Position numbers and translations under genes: made by a program. 64,000 nt of DNA, taken from assembly GCA_902775345.1 (NCBI GenBank), contig CACYLW010000013.1, positions 81,570-145,569 on the forward strand, read 5' to 3'. This DNA is from an uncultured Eubacteriales bacterium. GTDB taxonomy: Bacteria > Bacillota > Clostridia > Peptostreptococcales > Anaerovoracaceae. The notes beneath the pieces were generated by a model, which saw nothing but the letters and a program-made list of their open reading frames with translations, did no database searches and had not been told where the DNA came from. Positions 7,083 through 16,319 of the stretch are shown here, one piece after another (the first letter of the stretch is position 1; each line of letters begins with the position of its first letter).

Positions 7083-8546
7083 ATGACAAAGAAAGAATTA
7101 CTGAGAGGACTCCCTAAAATCGACGAAGTGATGAAGCAGGAGTCTCTTGTTGTATTGTCAGAAGAGAAGGGCGATCTTCTTGTAACGGATGCTGTGCGTG
7201 CGGTCATCGCAGCGCTGAGAGCTTCCATACTGGATCTCGGTGAAGGCGAGGCTGAGGCTTTCGATGCATCTGCTCTTGAGATAGGCTCTGTCGCAGAAGC
7301 TGCGGAAGCAAGAGTGTTCCGGGAGGAGGAACTCAATCTTTATCCTCTCATAAACGCGACCGGGACCATTCTGCATACCAATCTCGGAAGGGCGCCGCTT
7401 TGCAGGGATGCTGTCGAGAATGTCGCGAGGGTATCAAAAGGCTATTCCGACCTTGAATATAACGTACCTAAGGGAAAGCGCGGCTCGCGCCACGACCTTG
7501 TAGGAGACCTGATAGCAGAACTCACCGGAGCAGAGGATGCCATGGTGGTCAATAACAATGCTGCCGCCACGATGATAGTTCTTGCGACACTGGGCAAAGG
7601 CAAAGAAATAGTTGTCTCAAGGGGCGAGCTTGTCGAGATCGGCGGAGCTTTCAGGATCCCTGACATCATGATGCAGTCCGGAGCCTTCCTTCAGGAAGTC
7701 GGCACAAGCAATAAGACCAAGGCGTCCGATTATGAGAACGCGATCGTGACCAGAGCCATGATTGAGAAGGGAGACCTGTATAATGAGGATCCGCGCCACA
7801 GCAGACGCTTTGAGACCGGAGCTCTCATGAAGGTCCATAAGTCCAATTACGACATAGTCGGTTTTACTGAAGAAGCATCGCTTGAAGAACTCGTGGCGAT
7901 CGGCAAAAAACACAGCCTTCCTGTAATATTTGATATGGGAAACGGACTGATGCTCGACATGTCGGAATTCGGGCTCAATGAGCCTAACATCCCGGCATCG
8001 CTGGCAACAGGCATAGACGTAATGCTATTCAGCGGTGACAAGCTGCTGGGAGGCCCGCAGGCCGGCATCATCGTCGGAAAGAAGAAATATATAAAGGCAA
8101 TGAAAAAGCATCCGCTGGCCAGAGCCATGAGAGTCGATAAGATGACTTTCGCTGCTCTTGAGGCGACGCTTATGAAATACAAGGACCGTAAGACGGCCCT
8201 CAGGGACATCCCGGTCCTCCGCATGATCTCTTCATCGAGCGAAGAGATGAGAAAGAAGGCCGAGAGACTCGCTGACGCCATCAAGAGAACAGATCCGTCG
8301 ATCTCGCTTGAGATCGTTCCGGTCGAAGACCAGATCGGCGGCGGCTCGGCGCCTATGGTAAGGCTCCCGGGGTGGGCCGTATCCGTAAAAGACGGCATGA
8401 AGTCGGCAGACAGAACGGAAAGGAAGCTCCGCAAGGCAGATATCCCGGTAGTTGCAAGGATAAACGAAGACAGGCTCCTGCTCTGTGTGCGCACCATAGC
8501 GGATGACGAGATCGAGACTGCAGCAGAGGCTCTCAGGAAACAGTAA
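7083..8546 (+). CDS. selA: L-seryl-tRNA(Sec) selenium transferase
   Basis: A 487-residue PLP enzyme. The PLP lysine is K320 in FSGDKLLGGPQAG; upstream are the N-terminal LYPLINATGTILHTNLGR and the VVNNNAAATM segment of the SelA family. It converts seryl-tRNA(Sec) to selenocysteyl-tRNA(Sec) using selenophosphate. GGAGG at 7069-7073 sets the ATG at 7083. It is directly between tRNA-Sec and selB and overlaps selB by TAATG. No selD (selenophosphate synthetase) is present in the window, so that gene must be elsewhere. Confidence 0.97.
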   Translation: MTKKELLRGLPKIDEVMKQESLVVLSEEKGDLLVTDAVRAVIAALRASILDLGEGEAEAFDASALEIGSVAEAAEARVFREEELNLYPLINATGTILHTNLGRAPLCRDAVENVARVSKGYSDLEYNVPKGKRGSRHDLVGDLIAELTGAEDAMVVNNNAAATMIVLATLGKGKEIVVSRGELVEIGGAFRIPDIMMQSGAFLQEVGTSNKTKASDYENAIVTRAMIEKGDLYNEDPRHSRRFETGALMKVHKSNYDIVGFTEEASLEELVAIGKKHSLPVIFDMGNGLMLDMSEFGLNEPNIPASLATGIDVMLFSGDKLLGGPQAGIIVGKKKYIKAMKKHPLARAMRVDKMTFAALEATLMKYKDRKTALRDIPVLRMISSSSEEMRKKAERLADAIKRTDPSISLEIVPVEDQIGGGSAPMVRLPGWAVSVKDGMKSADRTERKLRKADIPVVARINEDRLLLCVRTIADDEIETAAEALRKQ

Positions 8547-10441
8547 TGAAAAACATAATCATCGGTACAGCCGGTCATGTCGATCACGGTAAAACGACGC
8601 TCATCAAAGCACTCAGCGGGATCGATACGGACAGGCTCATGGAAGAGAAAAAACGCGGCATCACGATAGAGCTCGGCTTTGCCCACATACCGAACGATGC
8701 CGGATACAATATCGGAGTCATCGATGTTCCGGGACATGAGAAATTCATAAAGCACGTGCTCGCGGGTATCGGAGGCATCGACTTTGTTCTCTTTGTAGTT
8801 GCTGCTGATGAAGGCATAATGCCGCAGACCAGGGAGCACTTTGAGATACTCAGCTCACTGGGCATAGATGACGGTATCATCGCCGTGACCAAGACTGACA
8901 TGGTGGAGGAGGAGTGGCTCGAGATGCTGCTCGAAGAGGTAGATGATTACTTCAGAGGGTCCTTCCTAGAAGGAAAGCCCGTGATACCGGTAAGCGCCGC
9001 AACAGGCGAGGGCATAGACAGGCTCAAGGCAGAGATAATCGCCAAATGTGACAGGGAGAACAAACGCCGCGAAGAAAAGGAACTTTTCAGGCTTCCTGTC
9101 GACAGGGTCTTCACTATGCAGGGCTTCGGTACGGTTGTGACGGGCACTCTCATGGACGGCAATGTCAAAGTCGGTGATGATGTCGTTGTTTATCCGGAAG
9201 GAACAAAAGCCAAGGTAAGAGGCATTCAGACATATGGAAAAGATACCGGCATGGCTGTGGCGGGTCAGAGAACGGCCATAAACCTGTCAGGCGTCTCCAA
9301 GGAAGACATTGACAGAGGTGATATAGTAGCTTATCGTGACGCCGTGACAGTCACCAGTATGATCGATACGGAACTGAGCATCTTCAGTTCTTCCGACAGA
9401 GTGGTACTCAATAACAGCAGGGTACATCTGTACTGCGGATCTGATGAAGTCCTTTGTAAGGTGATACTCCTCGACAGGGATGCGCTCTCGGCCGGCGAAA
9501 CGGCTTATGCCCAGCTGAGGCTTGAAGAGCCGGCAGCCGTAAGACGCGGTGACAGGTTCATAATCAGGTTCTACTCGCCGATAATAACGGTTGGAGGCGG
9601 ACGCATAATCGATGCCCTTCCGGCAAAGCACAAGAGAAACAAGCCGGAGATACTCAAGGGGATGGACGTGCTTAACAATGGCACCGTAAGCGAGATCATA
9701 TACGCCAAGGCCTGTGAAAGGCGCTTTGTAAAACAGAGTGAGCTTGCTTCTGAACTGGGACTGCTCAGCCATGAGATGGCGGAAGCGGCAAAAGGCGGCC
9801 TGGAAGACGGAACTCTGGTTGTCCTGCCTGACGGCACTATCATAAGCGACACGAAACACCTCAGGCTCAGGGAAGATGCGGAGAATATTATAAACGGATA
9901 TCACGCTGAAAACCCGCTCGCTGACGGCATACCTCGTCAGGAGCTCATTTCAAGGCTCAGGGAGAGATGGTTTACTGATGATGACAAGCTCGTGCAGGCA
10001 GTCCTGAAAAACCTGCTGATGCAGGGTGCCATTGAGGACCGGGGAAAAAGCATAGCGATCAGCGGATTCAGTATAGAATATACTGATGAGCAGAAGGCTC
10101 TGAAGGATAAGATCGATGCCATGTACGTTGATGCAGGCATTGAAATGATAAAGAACGACGAGGTGTTCGCTCTGTATAAAGACGGCAGGATAATCCGCGC
10201 CATGCTGGATGACCTTGAAGCGGAAGGCTCTGTATATAAGGTCAATCCGTCGTATTACATCAATAAGCAGGCGTGGGATCAGGCGGTCGATGCCGCAAGA
10301 TCATTTGAAGGCGGATTCACGCTCGCTGAGTACAGGGACAGGCTCGGAACTTCAAGAAAATATGCCGCGGAACTCCTTCCGGCCATGGATAAAGCCGGAA
10401 TCACGGTGTTCGACGGCGAAACAAGAAGGGTAGTAAAATAA
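8546..10441 (+). CDS. selB: Selenocysteine-specific elongation factor
   Basis: A 631-residue EF-Tu-like GTPase: GHVDHGKTT (10-18), DVPGHE at 60-65 and a TKTD guanine motif, followed by beta-barrel domains and a C-terminal winged-helix region (about 380-631) that in known SelB binds the SECIS hairpin in selenoprotein mRNA. It delivers selenocysteyl-tRNA to UGA codons at the ribosome. The start codon shares a base with the selA stop. The full tRNA-Sec, selA, selB set argues that the organism makes selenoproteins, though none is recognisable here. Confidence 0.97.
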   Translation: MKNIIIGTAGHVDHGKTTLIKALSGIDTDRLMEEKKRGITIELGFAHIPNDAGYNIGVIDVPGHEKFIKHVLAGIGGIDFVLFVVAADEGIMPQTREHFEILSSLGIDDGIIAVTKTDMVEEEWLEMLLEEVDDYFRGSFLEGKPVIPVSAATGEGIDRLKAEIIAKCDRENKRREEKELFRLPVDRVFTMQGFGTVVTGTLMDGNVKVGDDVVVYPEGTKAKVRGIQTYGKDTGMAVAGQRTAINLSGVSKEDIDRGDIVAYRDAVTVTSMIDTELSIFSSSDRVVLNNSRVHLYCGSDEVLCKVILLDRDALSAGETAYAQLRLEEPAAVRRGDRFIIRFYSPIITVGGGRIIDALPAKHKRNKPEILKGMDVLNNGTVSEIIYAKACERRFVKQSELASELGLLSHEMAEAAKGGLEDGTLVVLPDGTIISDTKHLRLREDAENIINGYHAENPLADGIPRQELISRLRERWFTDDDKLVQAVLKNLLMQGAIEDRGKSIAISGFSIEYTDEQKALKDKIDAMYVDAGIEMIKNDEVFALYKDGRIIRAMLDDLEAEGSVYKVNPSYYINKQAWDQAVDAARSFEGGFTLAEYRDRLGTSRKYAAELLPAMDKAGITVFDGETRRVVK

Positions 10442-10447
10442 CTGAGA

Positions 10448-11053
10448 ATGACTAGCGGAAAAAAGTTATCAGTAAACACGAAAAAAATCAAAGCAATTAT
10501 GGCCGGAATCGCTGTACTGCTGTGTTTTCTGATGCTTGCAGGCTGCAGCTCAATGAATGAGGCTGAAAATAAGGTGTCAAAAGAGCTTAAGGCTCTTCAG
10601 TCATCGGGAAGCACCGGCAGTGAAGTTATCGCTCTGAGGGATTCCCTGTCGGATGAGGGCCGGGAAAACTTTGACGGATTTCTGAAAAAACTCAGGAGCT
10701 TTGAATTCGAGATCACCGGAAGCGAAGAAGATGATGACAAGGACGATGACTATACTCTGGTAAGCGTCAGGATAAAGACCTTCGATTTCGGAAGGGAGTA
10801 CCTCGCGGCATGGACTGAATACCTTAAGGCGAACGAAGACACGACGCAGGAGGACCTGACAGACTTTTATGAGCTGCTCTTCGCCAGACTCAACTCACTG
10901 GAAGAAAAAGACTGTATCAAACATATCAGTATAGTATGTATCGATCCGCTTGATAACGGAGAGTGGATCGCCAACATAAAGGATAATGAAGAACTGCAGG
11001 ATGCCATTTTCGGAGGCATGCTGAGCGAAATGAAAGCTCTCGCTGCAGAATAA
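10448..11053 (+). CDS. Lipoprotein of unknown function
   Basis: A 201-residue protein with a lysine-rich start, a hydrophobic stretch from about 18, and the lipobox LAGC with the lipidated Cys at 33, so exported and anchored to the outer face of the membrane. The mature part is acidic, with a run EEDDDKDDD near 95 and mostly helical prediction. It starts six bases after selB. I recognise no family. The position suggests cotranscription with the selenium genes but not necessarily a shared role. Confidence 0.78.
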   Translation: MTSGKKLSVNTKKIKAIMAGIAVLLCFLMLAGCSSMNEAENKVSKELKALQSSGSTGSEVIALRDSLSDEGRENFDGFLKKLRSFEFEITGSEEDDDKDDDYTLVSVRIKTFDFGREYLAAWTEYLKANEDTTQEDLTDFYELLFARLNSLEEKDCIKHISIVCIDPLDNGEWIANIKDNEELQDAIFGGMLSEMKALAAE

Positions 11054-11075
11054 CGATTAATTGGAGGAATAAGAA

Positions 11076-11972
11076 ATGATCAACAAGTACCGTAACTTTT
11101 GTATGCATGAAGGCGGACACGAAGGCGGAGCAGCCCCTGAAGACTGCACACATGACTGCAGCACATGCGGCGCTGACTGCGCGTCTCGTGAGGGCGGTAT
11201 CCAGAAAGCCCAGCTCAACCCATACAGCTCTGTAAAAAAGGTTATCGGTGTATTATCCGGAAAAGGCGGAGTAGGAAAGTCGATGGTAACAGCTCTTTCC
11301 GCGCTTGCTGCTACAAGAGACGGATTCAAGACCGGAATAATGGATGCAGATATCACCGGTCCATCGATCCCTAAGATGTTCGGAGTGCATACGAAGGCTT
11401 TCGGAAGCGATTACGGTATCCTGCCTGAAGAGACACCTATGAACATAAAGCTGATGTCCATCAACCTGCTGGTTGAGAACGAAACAGATCCTGTAGTATG
11501 GAGAGGACCTGTCATCGGCGGAGTAGTTGAACAGTTCTGGTCTGAGGTATATTGGGGAGATCTTGACGTCCTCTTCATCGACATGCCTCCGGGGACCGGC
11601 GACGTGCCTCTGACAGTGTTCCAGTCGATCCCTATCGACGGCATTATCGTAGTCACATCACCTCAGGACCTCGTATCCATGATAGTCGGCAAGGCAGTCA
11701 AAATGGCTAAACTGATGAACATCCCTGTTCTCGGACTCGTTGAGAACATGAGCTATATCACATGCCCTGACTGCGGACGCAGGATCGAGATGTTCGGACC
11801 TAGCCAGGCAAAGACTGTTGCTGCCGAATACGGCATAAAGCTCCTTGAGCAGCTTCCGGTGGATCCTGTACTTTCACAGGAGGCAGACCTTGGCAAGATC
11901 GAATTCAACGAGGGAACTCAGATGGAATCCATACTCGAAGTTCTCGATGACCTTGGACTTAAGGCAGAATAA
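11076..11972 (+). CDS. Mrp/NBP35-type Fe-S carrier ATPase
   Basis: A 298-residue deviant Walker-A P-loop ATPase: LSGKGGVGKS near 60-69, DADITGPSIPK, and FIDMPPGTGD. An N-terminal cysteine group (Cys 9, 24, 28, 31, 35) resembles NBP35 rather than short Mrp proteins, and CPDC (230, 233) near the C-terminus is the bridging cluster site of the dimer. Family members assemble or transfer [4Fe-4S] clusters in the cytosol. GGAGG lies 8 bases before the ATG. The many Fe-S enzymes in the window, including hydrogenase, are plausible clients; that link is inferred. Confidence 0.93.
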   Translation: MINKYRNFCMHEGGHEGGAAPEDCTHDCSTCGADCASREGGIQKAQLNPYSSVKKVIGVLSGKGGVGKSMVTALSALAATRDGFKTGIMDADITGPSIPKMFGVHTKAFGSDYGILPEETPMNIKLMSINLLVENETDPVVWRGPVIGGVVEQFWSEVYWGDLDVLFIDMPPGTGDVPLTVFQSIPIDGIIVVTSPQDLVSMIVGKAVKMAKLMNIPVLGLVENMSYITCPDCGRRIEMFGPSQAKTVAAEYGIKLLEQLPVDPVLSQEADLGKIEFNEGTQMESILEVLDDLGLKAE

Positions 11973-12013
11973 TATCAGCTGACACTCGTTTTCTTATAAG
12001 AAAGGGTACTCCA

Positions 12014-13099
12014 TTGGGCGAACTGATAAGACTTGAAGGAATAGTAAAAAGCTTTGATGATACCGTAGTCCTGAACGGCATAGACCTCAGCGTTGACGAA
12101 AATGAATTCGTTACATTGCTGGGTCCGTCGGGCTGCGGAAAAACAACTACTTTGCGCATAATCGCAGGCTTTGAGAAGCCTGACGAAGGCAGGGTGTATT
12201 TCGAGGGCAAGGATATCACGGATCTTCCTGCTAACCAGCGTCCGGTAAATACTGTGTTCCAGAATTACGCGCTTTTCCCGCACATGACCGTAGGTGAGAA
12301 CATCGCTTTCAGTCTCAGGGTAAAGAACAGACCTGAAGCAGAGATAAAGGAGAAGGTAGCGAACGCTCTCAAACTCGTGAACCTCAAAGGCTTTGAAAAC
12401 AGACGCATTGACCAGCTCTCCGGCGGCCAGCAGCAGAGGATCGCGATGGCAAGAGCCATCGTTAACGAACCAAGAGTGCTGCTCCTCGATGAGCCGCTTG
12501 GAGCGCTCGATCTCAAGCTCCGTCAGGAGATGGAGTATGAACTGGTGCGCCTCAAGAAGGAACTGGGCATAACCTTCATATATATCACTCATGACCAGGA
12601 AGAGGCTCTTACGATGTCAGATAAAGTCGTCGTAATGAACGAGGGCTACATACAGCAGGAGGGTACACCTCAGCAGATCTATGATGAGCCGGTAAACGCC
12701 TTCGTCGCGGACTTCATCGGCGACAGCAACATACTTTCGGGCCGGATGGTGGAAGAAAAGGTCGTACGTATAGACGGCATCGACTATCCGTGCATCGACG
12801 GACGCGAAGAGGGATTCCCGAAGGGGCGCCTGGTAGACGTTGTCATCAGACCTGAGGACATCGACATAGTGCCGTATGGCAAAGGCCTCTGGAACGGGAC
12901 CATCATTTCGAAACTGTTCATCGGAGTCCACTACGAGATGCTGGTGCAGAGTGAGCACGGCAAGGTCGAATGGCTGCTGCAGAACTACGACCAGCATGAT
13001 GTCGGAGAAAAGATCGGCATGTACGTTGATCCTGAAAACATACAGATAATGCACAAGCCTAAGAGCGAGGCTGAACACGCTATAGAACTCGATCTATGA
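12014..13099 (+). CDS. potA: Spermidine/putrescine ABC transporter ATPase
   Basis: A 361-residue ABC ATPase: Walker A GPSGCGKTT near 37-45, signature LSGGQQQRIA, Walker B LLLDEPLGALD, and a C-terminal TOBE domain typical of the MalK/PotA group. The start is TTG at 12014, with AAAGGG about 8 bases upstream; no ATG fits as well. It powers polyamine import with the two permeases that follow in overlapping frames. The substrate-binding lipoprotein PotD is not in this operon but at 28339. Confidence 0.92.
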   Translation: MGELIRLEGIVKSFDDTVVLNGIDLSVDENEFVTLLGPSGCGKTTTLRIIAGFEKPDEGRVYFEGKDITDLPANQRPVNTVFQNYALFPHMTVGENIAFSLRVKNRPEAEIKEKVANALKLVNLKGFENRRIDQLSGGQQQRIAMARAIVNEPRVLLLDEPLGALDLKLRQEMEYELVRLKKELGITFIYITHDQEEALTMSDKVVVMNEGYIQQEGTPQQIYDEPVNAFVADFIGDSNILSGRMVEEKVVRIDGIDYPCIDGREEGFPKGRLVDVVIRPEDIDIVPYGKGLWNGTIISKLFIGVHYEMLVQSEHGKVEWLLQNYDQHDVGEKIGMYVDPENIQIMHKPKSEAEHAIELDL

Positions 13100-13911
13100 T
13101 AGCAAAAAAGACATATTCAATTCCTTTCATAATATGGATAATCGCCGGGACCATCATTCCTCTCGCTTCGATTGCCTATTACGGCTTCACGAGCAGGGAA
13201 GGCGGCTTCACTTTCGAAAACATAGCGGCGATGTTCAGGGGCGATCACCTTCAGGCACTCGGCCTCTCGCTTTTGCTTGCTTTAATAAGCACTGCGATCT
13301 GCCTGCTGCTGGCTTTTCCTATGGCCATGATCCTGAGGGAGAGCAAGTACGGCAAGCAGGGTTTCCTCATATTCGTCATTATTCTGCCTATGTGGATGAA
13401 CTTCCTTCTGCGCACGATGGCATGGCAGGTCCTGCTTGAAAGGCAGGGCGTCATCAATGCTCTGATAACAGCAGTGGGGCTCCCGCGCCAGGAGATGATG
13501 AATACTCCGGGGGCGATAGTGCTCGGCATGGTATACGACTTTCTGCCGTTCATGATCCTCCCTATATATAATACGGTGTCGAAGATCGACAACCATCTGA
13601 TCGAGGCTGCATACGACCTGGGAGCTACAAAGAGCAAAGTATATACAAAGGTCATATTCCCGCTCTCAGTGCCGGGGATCGTAAGCGGCATAACCATGGT
13701 GTTCATACCTGCGCTGACAACATTCGTTATCTCGAACATGCTGGGCGGAGGCAAGATCAACCTCATCGGCAATATCATAGAACAGGAATTCACAGTCAAT
13801 TCGAACTGGTACCTCGGCTCGGGACTGTCGCTCGTGATGATGGTATTCATAATATTCAGCATGCTCATGCTTCAGAAGTTTGACAAGACCGGAGGAGCTA
13901 ACCTGATCTGA
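13096..13911 (+). CDS. potB: Polyamine ABC transporter permease PotB
   Basis: A 271-residue membrane protein with six predicted transmembrane helices and the cytoplasmic EAA loop (EAAYDLGATKSKVYTKV) that docks on the ATPase. It begins within the end of potA (ATGA overlap) and ends at the first base of potC, so the three are translationally coupled. Family assignment to the spermidine/putrescine permeases rests on similarity of the loop and on gene order. Confidence 0.9.
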   Translation: MIAKKTYSIPFIIWIIAGTIIPLASIAYYGFTSREGGFTFENIAAMFRGDHLQALGLSLLLALISTAICLLLAFPMAMILRESKYGKQGFLIFVIILPMWMNFLLRTMAWQVLLERQGVINALITAVGLPRQEMMNTPGAIVLGMVYDFLPFMILPIYNTVSKIDNHLIEAAYDLGATKSKVYTKVIFPLSVPGIVSGITMVFIPALTTFVISNMLGGGKINLIGNIIEQEFTVNSNWYLGSGLSLVMMVFIIFSMLMLQKFDKTGGANLI

Positions 13912-14705
13912 TGAAAAAGACTTTAGGACGTATCTACATTTTAATAATCATGCTCTTCCTTTATCTGCCGATACTCACGCTTATTGTGCTTTCTTTCAAT
14001 GACGTGAAATCGATGTCGGTATGGGGAGGCTTCAGCCTGCACTGGTATCAGGAACTGTTCCAGAGCAGGCTCATGATGGGCGCCATCGTGAACACTTTCT
14101 CCATAGCGATACTGGCTGCACTGATAGCGACCGTCGTGGGGACTCTGGCCGTTCTGGGAATGGCGGCAATGAGACCGCGTACGCAGAATGTCCTGCTGGG
14201 ATTCAACAATATCCCGATGCTTAACGCCGACATAGTCACAGGTATAGCGCTCATGCTTTTCTTCCTCATGGTAGGAGCTCCGCGCGGATACATGACCATA
14301 CTGTTCAGCCATGCGACATTCTGCATACCTTACGTAATTCTTTCTGTCAGGCCGCGTGTTAACAAGAACACCGACAGACTGTTCGAAGCGGCGCTCGATC
14401 TCGGAGCTTCCGAAGGATATGCTTTCCGCAAGATCGTACTGCCTGAACTGAAGCCCGGGATAATGACGGGCTTCCTCCTCAGCTTTACCATGTCTGTTGA
14501 TGATTTCATCATCACTTACTTCACGAGAGGAGCAGGCATCAATACCATTTCCACGCTGATATACAGCGAGGTGAAGATCGGCATAAGACCAAGCCTGTTT
14601 GCGCTGTCTTCCATCATATTCGTGGTGGCTCTGGTAGTGCTGCTGATCGTAAATTTCAGGCAGGACAAATCCGAAAGACTCAGAGCGGTAAAGCCGGCTC
14701 TGTAA
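13911..14705 (+). CDS. potC: Polyamine ABC transporter permease PotC
   Basis: A 264-residue inner-membrane permease with the N-terminal YLPILTLIVLSFND signature of PotC, six membrane helices, and the EAA loop EAALDLGASEGYAF. It pairs with PotB to form the channel. The start overlaps the potB stop by one base. No terminator is obvious before folD, 28 bases downstream, so readthrough is possible. Confidence 0.9.
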   Translation: MKKTLGRIYILIIMLFLYLPILTLIVLSFNDVKSMSVWGGFSLHWYQELFQSRLMMGAIVNTFSIAILAALIATVVGTLAVLGMAAMRPRTQNVLLGFNNIPMLNADIVTGIALMLFFLMVGAPRGYMTILFSHATFCIPYVILSVRPRVNKNTDRLFEAALDLGASEGYAFRKIVLPELKPGIMTGFLLSFTMSVDDFIITYFTRGAGINTISTLIYSEVKIGIRPSLFALSSIIFVVALVVLLIVNFRQDKSERLRAVKPAL

Positions 14706-14733
14706 TTAATAATTCGAAGGGAACCATAACAGA

Positions 14734-15597
14734 ATGTTCAGAGAACTACCCGGAGATGGAGTAAAAAAGGAAATAGACGCTTATATCAGTGAATCCGTAA
14801 GGACCTTTGCCGCAGAAGGCATAGTCCCTAAACTTGCTGTAATCAGAGCGGGTGACGATGACGGTCAGAAGTATTATGAAAGCGCCATTCTCAGGCAGAG
14901 CGGCGAATACGGCATCGAGACCCAGGCGATCAACTTTACAAGCAATATCGGTCAGGCTCTGATAGAGGTCACACTGCAGGCCATCAACGAGGATGAGAGC
15001 GTGCACGGCATCATCCTGCTCAGACCGCTTCCGGGCGGTATCAACAGCGAAAAGCTTCGTACGATGCTCAATCCGGCCAAGGATGTTGATGCCATTACGG
15101 ATATTTCCATAGCGGAGCTGTTCGCCGGCAAGGATGACGCGTTTTTCGCGTGCACAGCAGAAGCCTGCATGGAAGTGATGCGTTTTCATGGCATAGATCC
15201 TGCGGGACGCAGGGTAACAATACTCGGCAGGAGCCTGACAGTAGGAAAGCCTCTTGCCATAATGATGCTGAACGCGGATGCGACCGTGACAATATGTCAC
15301 TCCCGCACTCCTGAAGAAGATCAGATAAAGGCGTGCAGGGATGCCGACATAGTGGTACTGGCTACGGGACGGACTCAGGCTTACGGAAGCAAATACTTCA
15401 GAGACGGACAGATCATCCTTGATGTCGGTACAGGAACCGGAAGGGACGGCAAGATGCATGGAGACCTCGACATCGAGGAGATAAAGGAAACAGGGGAGAT
15501 AAGCGATCTCACATATACACCTGTTCCGGGAGGCATAGGAAGAGTGACAACGGCAATACTTCTCCGTAACATCATCAAAGCCGCTAAGAAAGGATAA
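14734..15597 (+). CDS. folD: Methylenetetrahydrofolate dehydrogenase (FolD family), catalytic Lys absent
   Basis: A 287-residue FolD: KDVDAITD, GRSLTVGKPLAIMML (dinucleotide domain) and PVPGGIGRVTTAILLRN are clear. The family interconverts methylene-, methenyl- and 10-formyl-tetrahydrofolate. The active-site motif is normally Tyr-x-x-x-Lys; here residues 47-51 are YYESA, so no lysine stands at the expected place. In characterised enzymes that lysine is needed for cyclohydrolase activity. The protein may therefore be a dehydrogenase only, working with a separate cyclohydrolase. It belongs with folC and glyA downstream in one-carbon metabolism. Confidence 0.88.
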   Translation: MFRELPGDGVKKEIDAYISESVRTFAAEGIVPKLAVIRAGDDDGQKYYESAILRQSGEYGIETQAINFTSNIGQALIEVTLQAINEDESVHGIILLRPLPGGINSEKLRTMLNPAKDVDAITDISIAELFAGKDDAFFACTAEACMEVMRFHGIDPAGRRVTILGRSLTVGKPLAIMMLNADATVTICHSRTPEEDQIKACRDADIVVLATGRTQAYGSKYFRDGQIILDVGTGTGRDGKMHGDLDIEEIKETGEISDLTYTPVPGGIGRVTTAILLRNIIKAAKKG

Positions 15598-15600
15598 TTA

Positions 15601-16302
15601 ATGGGTTTCAGATATTATTACGCTGACAGGATACGCGAGAAGATGCCCGGATTCAGGGGCACTGATGAAGAACTCCAGTCAGCCATCGATGAAATAAGTC
15701 TTCTGTACAACTCCGCTATAATGGAGCTTAAAACAAGACTTGACATACTTTCGGACGACTTCGATAAGAAACACTCGTACATGCCTATACATCATGTGCA
15801 TTCAAGGCTGAAGACATTCGAGAGCATAATAGAAAAAGCTACAAGGTACGGAATAGAGGACCCGCTGAACAACCTTGATACGGTAAAGCGTGAGATACTC
15901 GATATCGCCGGCATAAGAGTAGTCTGCAACTATGAAGAGGATCTGATCACCATGTCGGGACTGCTGCTTTCACAGGAAGACATCGAGATGATAAGGGTCA
16001 AGGACTACTGCGATCAGCCGAAAGAAAGCGGGTACCGCAGCATGCACGTGGTAGTTGCCGTACCGGTCTATCTGGTAAATAAGAGAAAAATGGTGCCGGT
16101 CGAGATACAGTTCAGGAGCGTCATGATGGATGCCTGGGCAAGTCTCGAACACGAGCTCAGATATAAAAACAAGGGCCAGCTCGCGCAGGAGATCGTGGAT
16201 ACTCTGAAGGAATGCGCGGAGAACCTGCACGAAGTGGACGAAAAAATGTCAAGAGTACGTCATGAAGTACTGAAGACAGATAACAAATACAGCGATTATT
16301 AA
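15601..16302 (+). CDS. Small alarmone synthetase (RelA/SpoT synthetase domain)
   Basis: A 233-residue protein containing only the (p)ppGpp synthetase domain, without hydrolase, TGS or ACT domains, like RelQ/YjbM. Visible motifs are the HSRLKTFESIIEKA region, DIAGIRVVCNYEED, KDYCDQPKESGYRSMHVVV and VEIQFRSVMMDAWASLEHEL. It would make ppGpp/pppGpp from GTP or GDP and ATP. Its start is 3 bases after folD and valS follows 17 bases later. Placement beside an aminoacyl-tRNA synthetase may be coincidence. Confidence 0.9.
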   Translation: MGFRYYYADRIREKMPGFRGTDEELQSAIDEISLLYNSAIMELKTRLDILSDDFDKKHSYMPIHHVHSRLKTFESIIEKATRYGIEDPLNNLDTVKREILDIAGIRVVCNYEEDLITMSGLLLSQEDIEMIRVKDYCDQPKESGYRSMHVVVAVPVYLVNKRKMVPVEIQFRSVMMDAWASLEHELRYKNKGQLAQEIVDTLKECAENLHEVDEKMSRVRHEVLKTDNKYSDY

Positions 16303-16319
16303 GGAGCAACGTAGTAACT

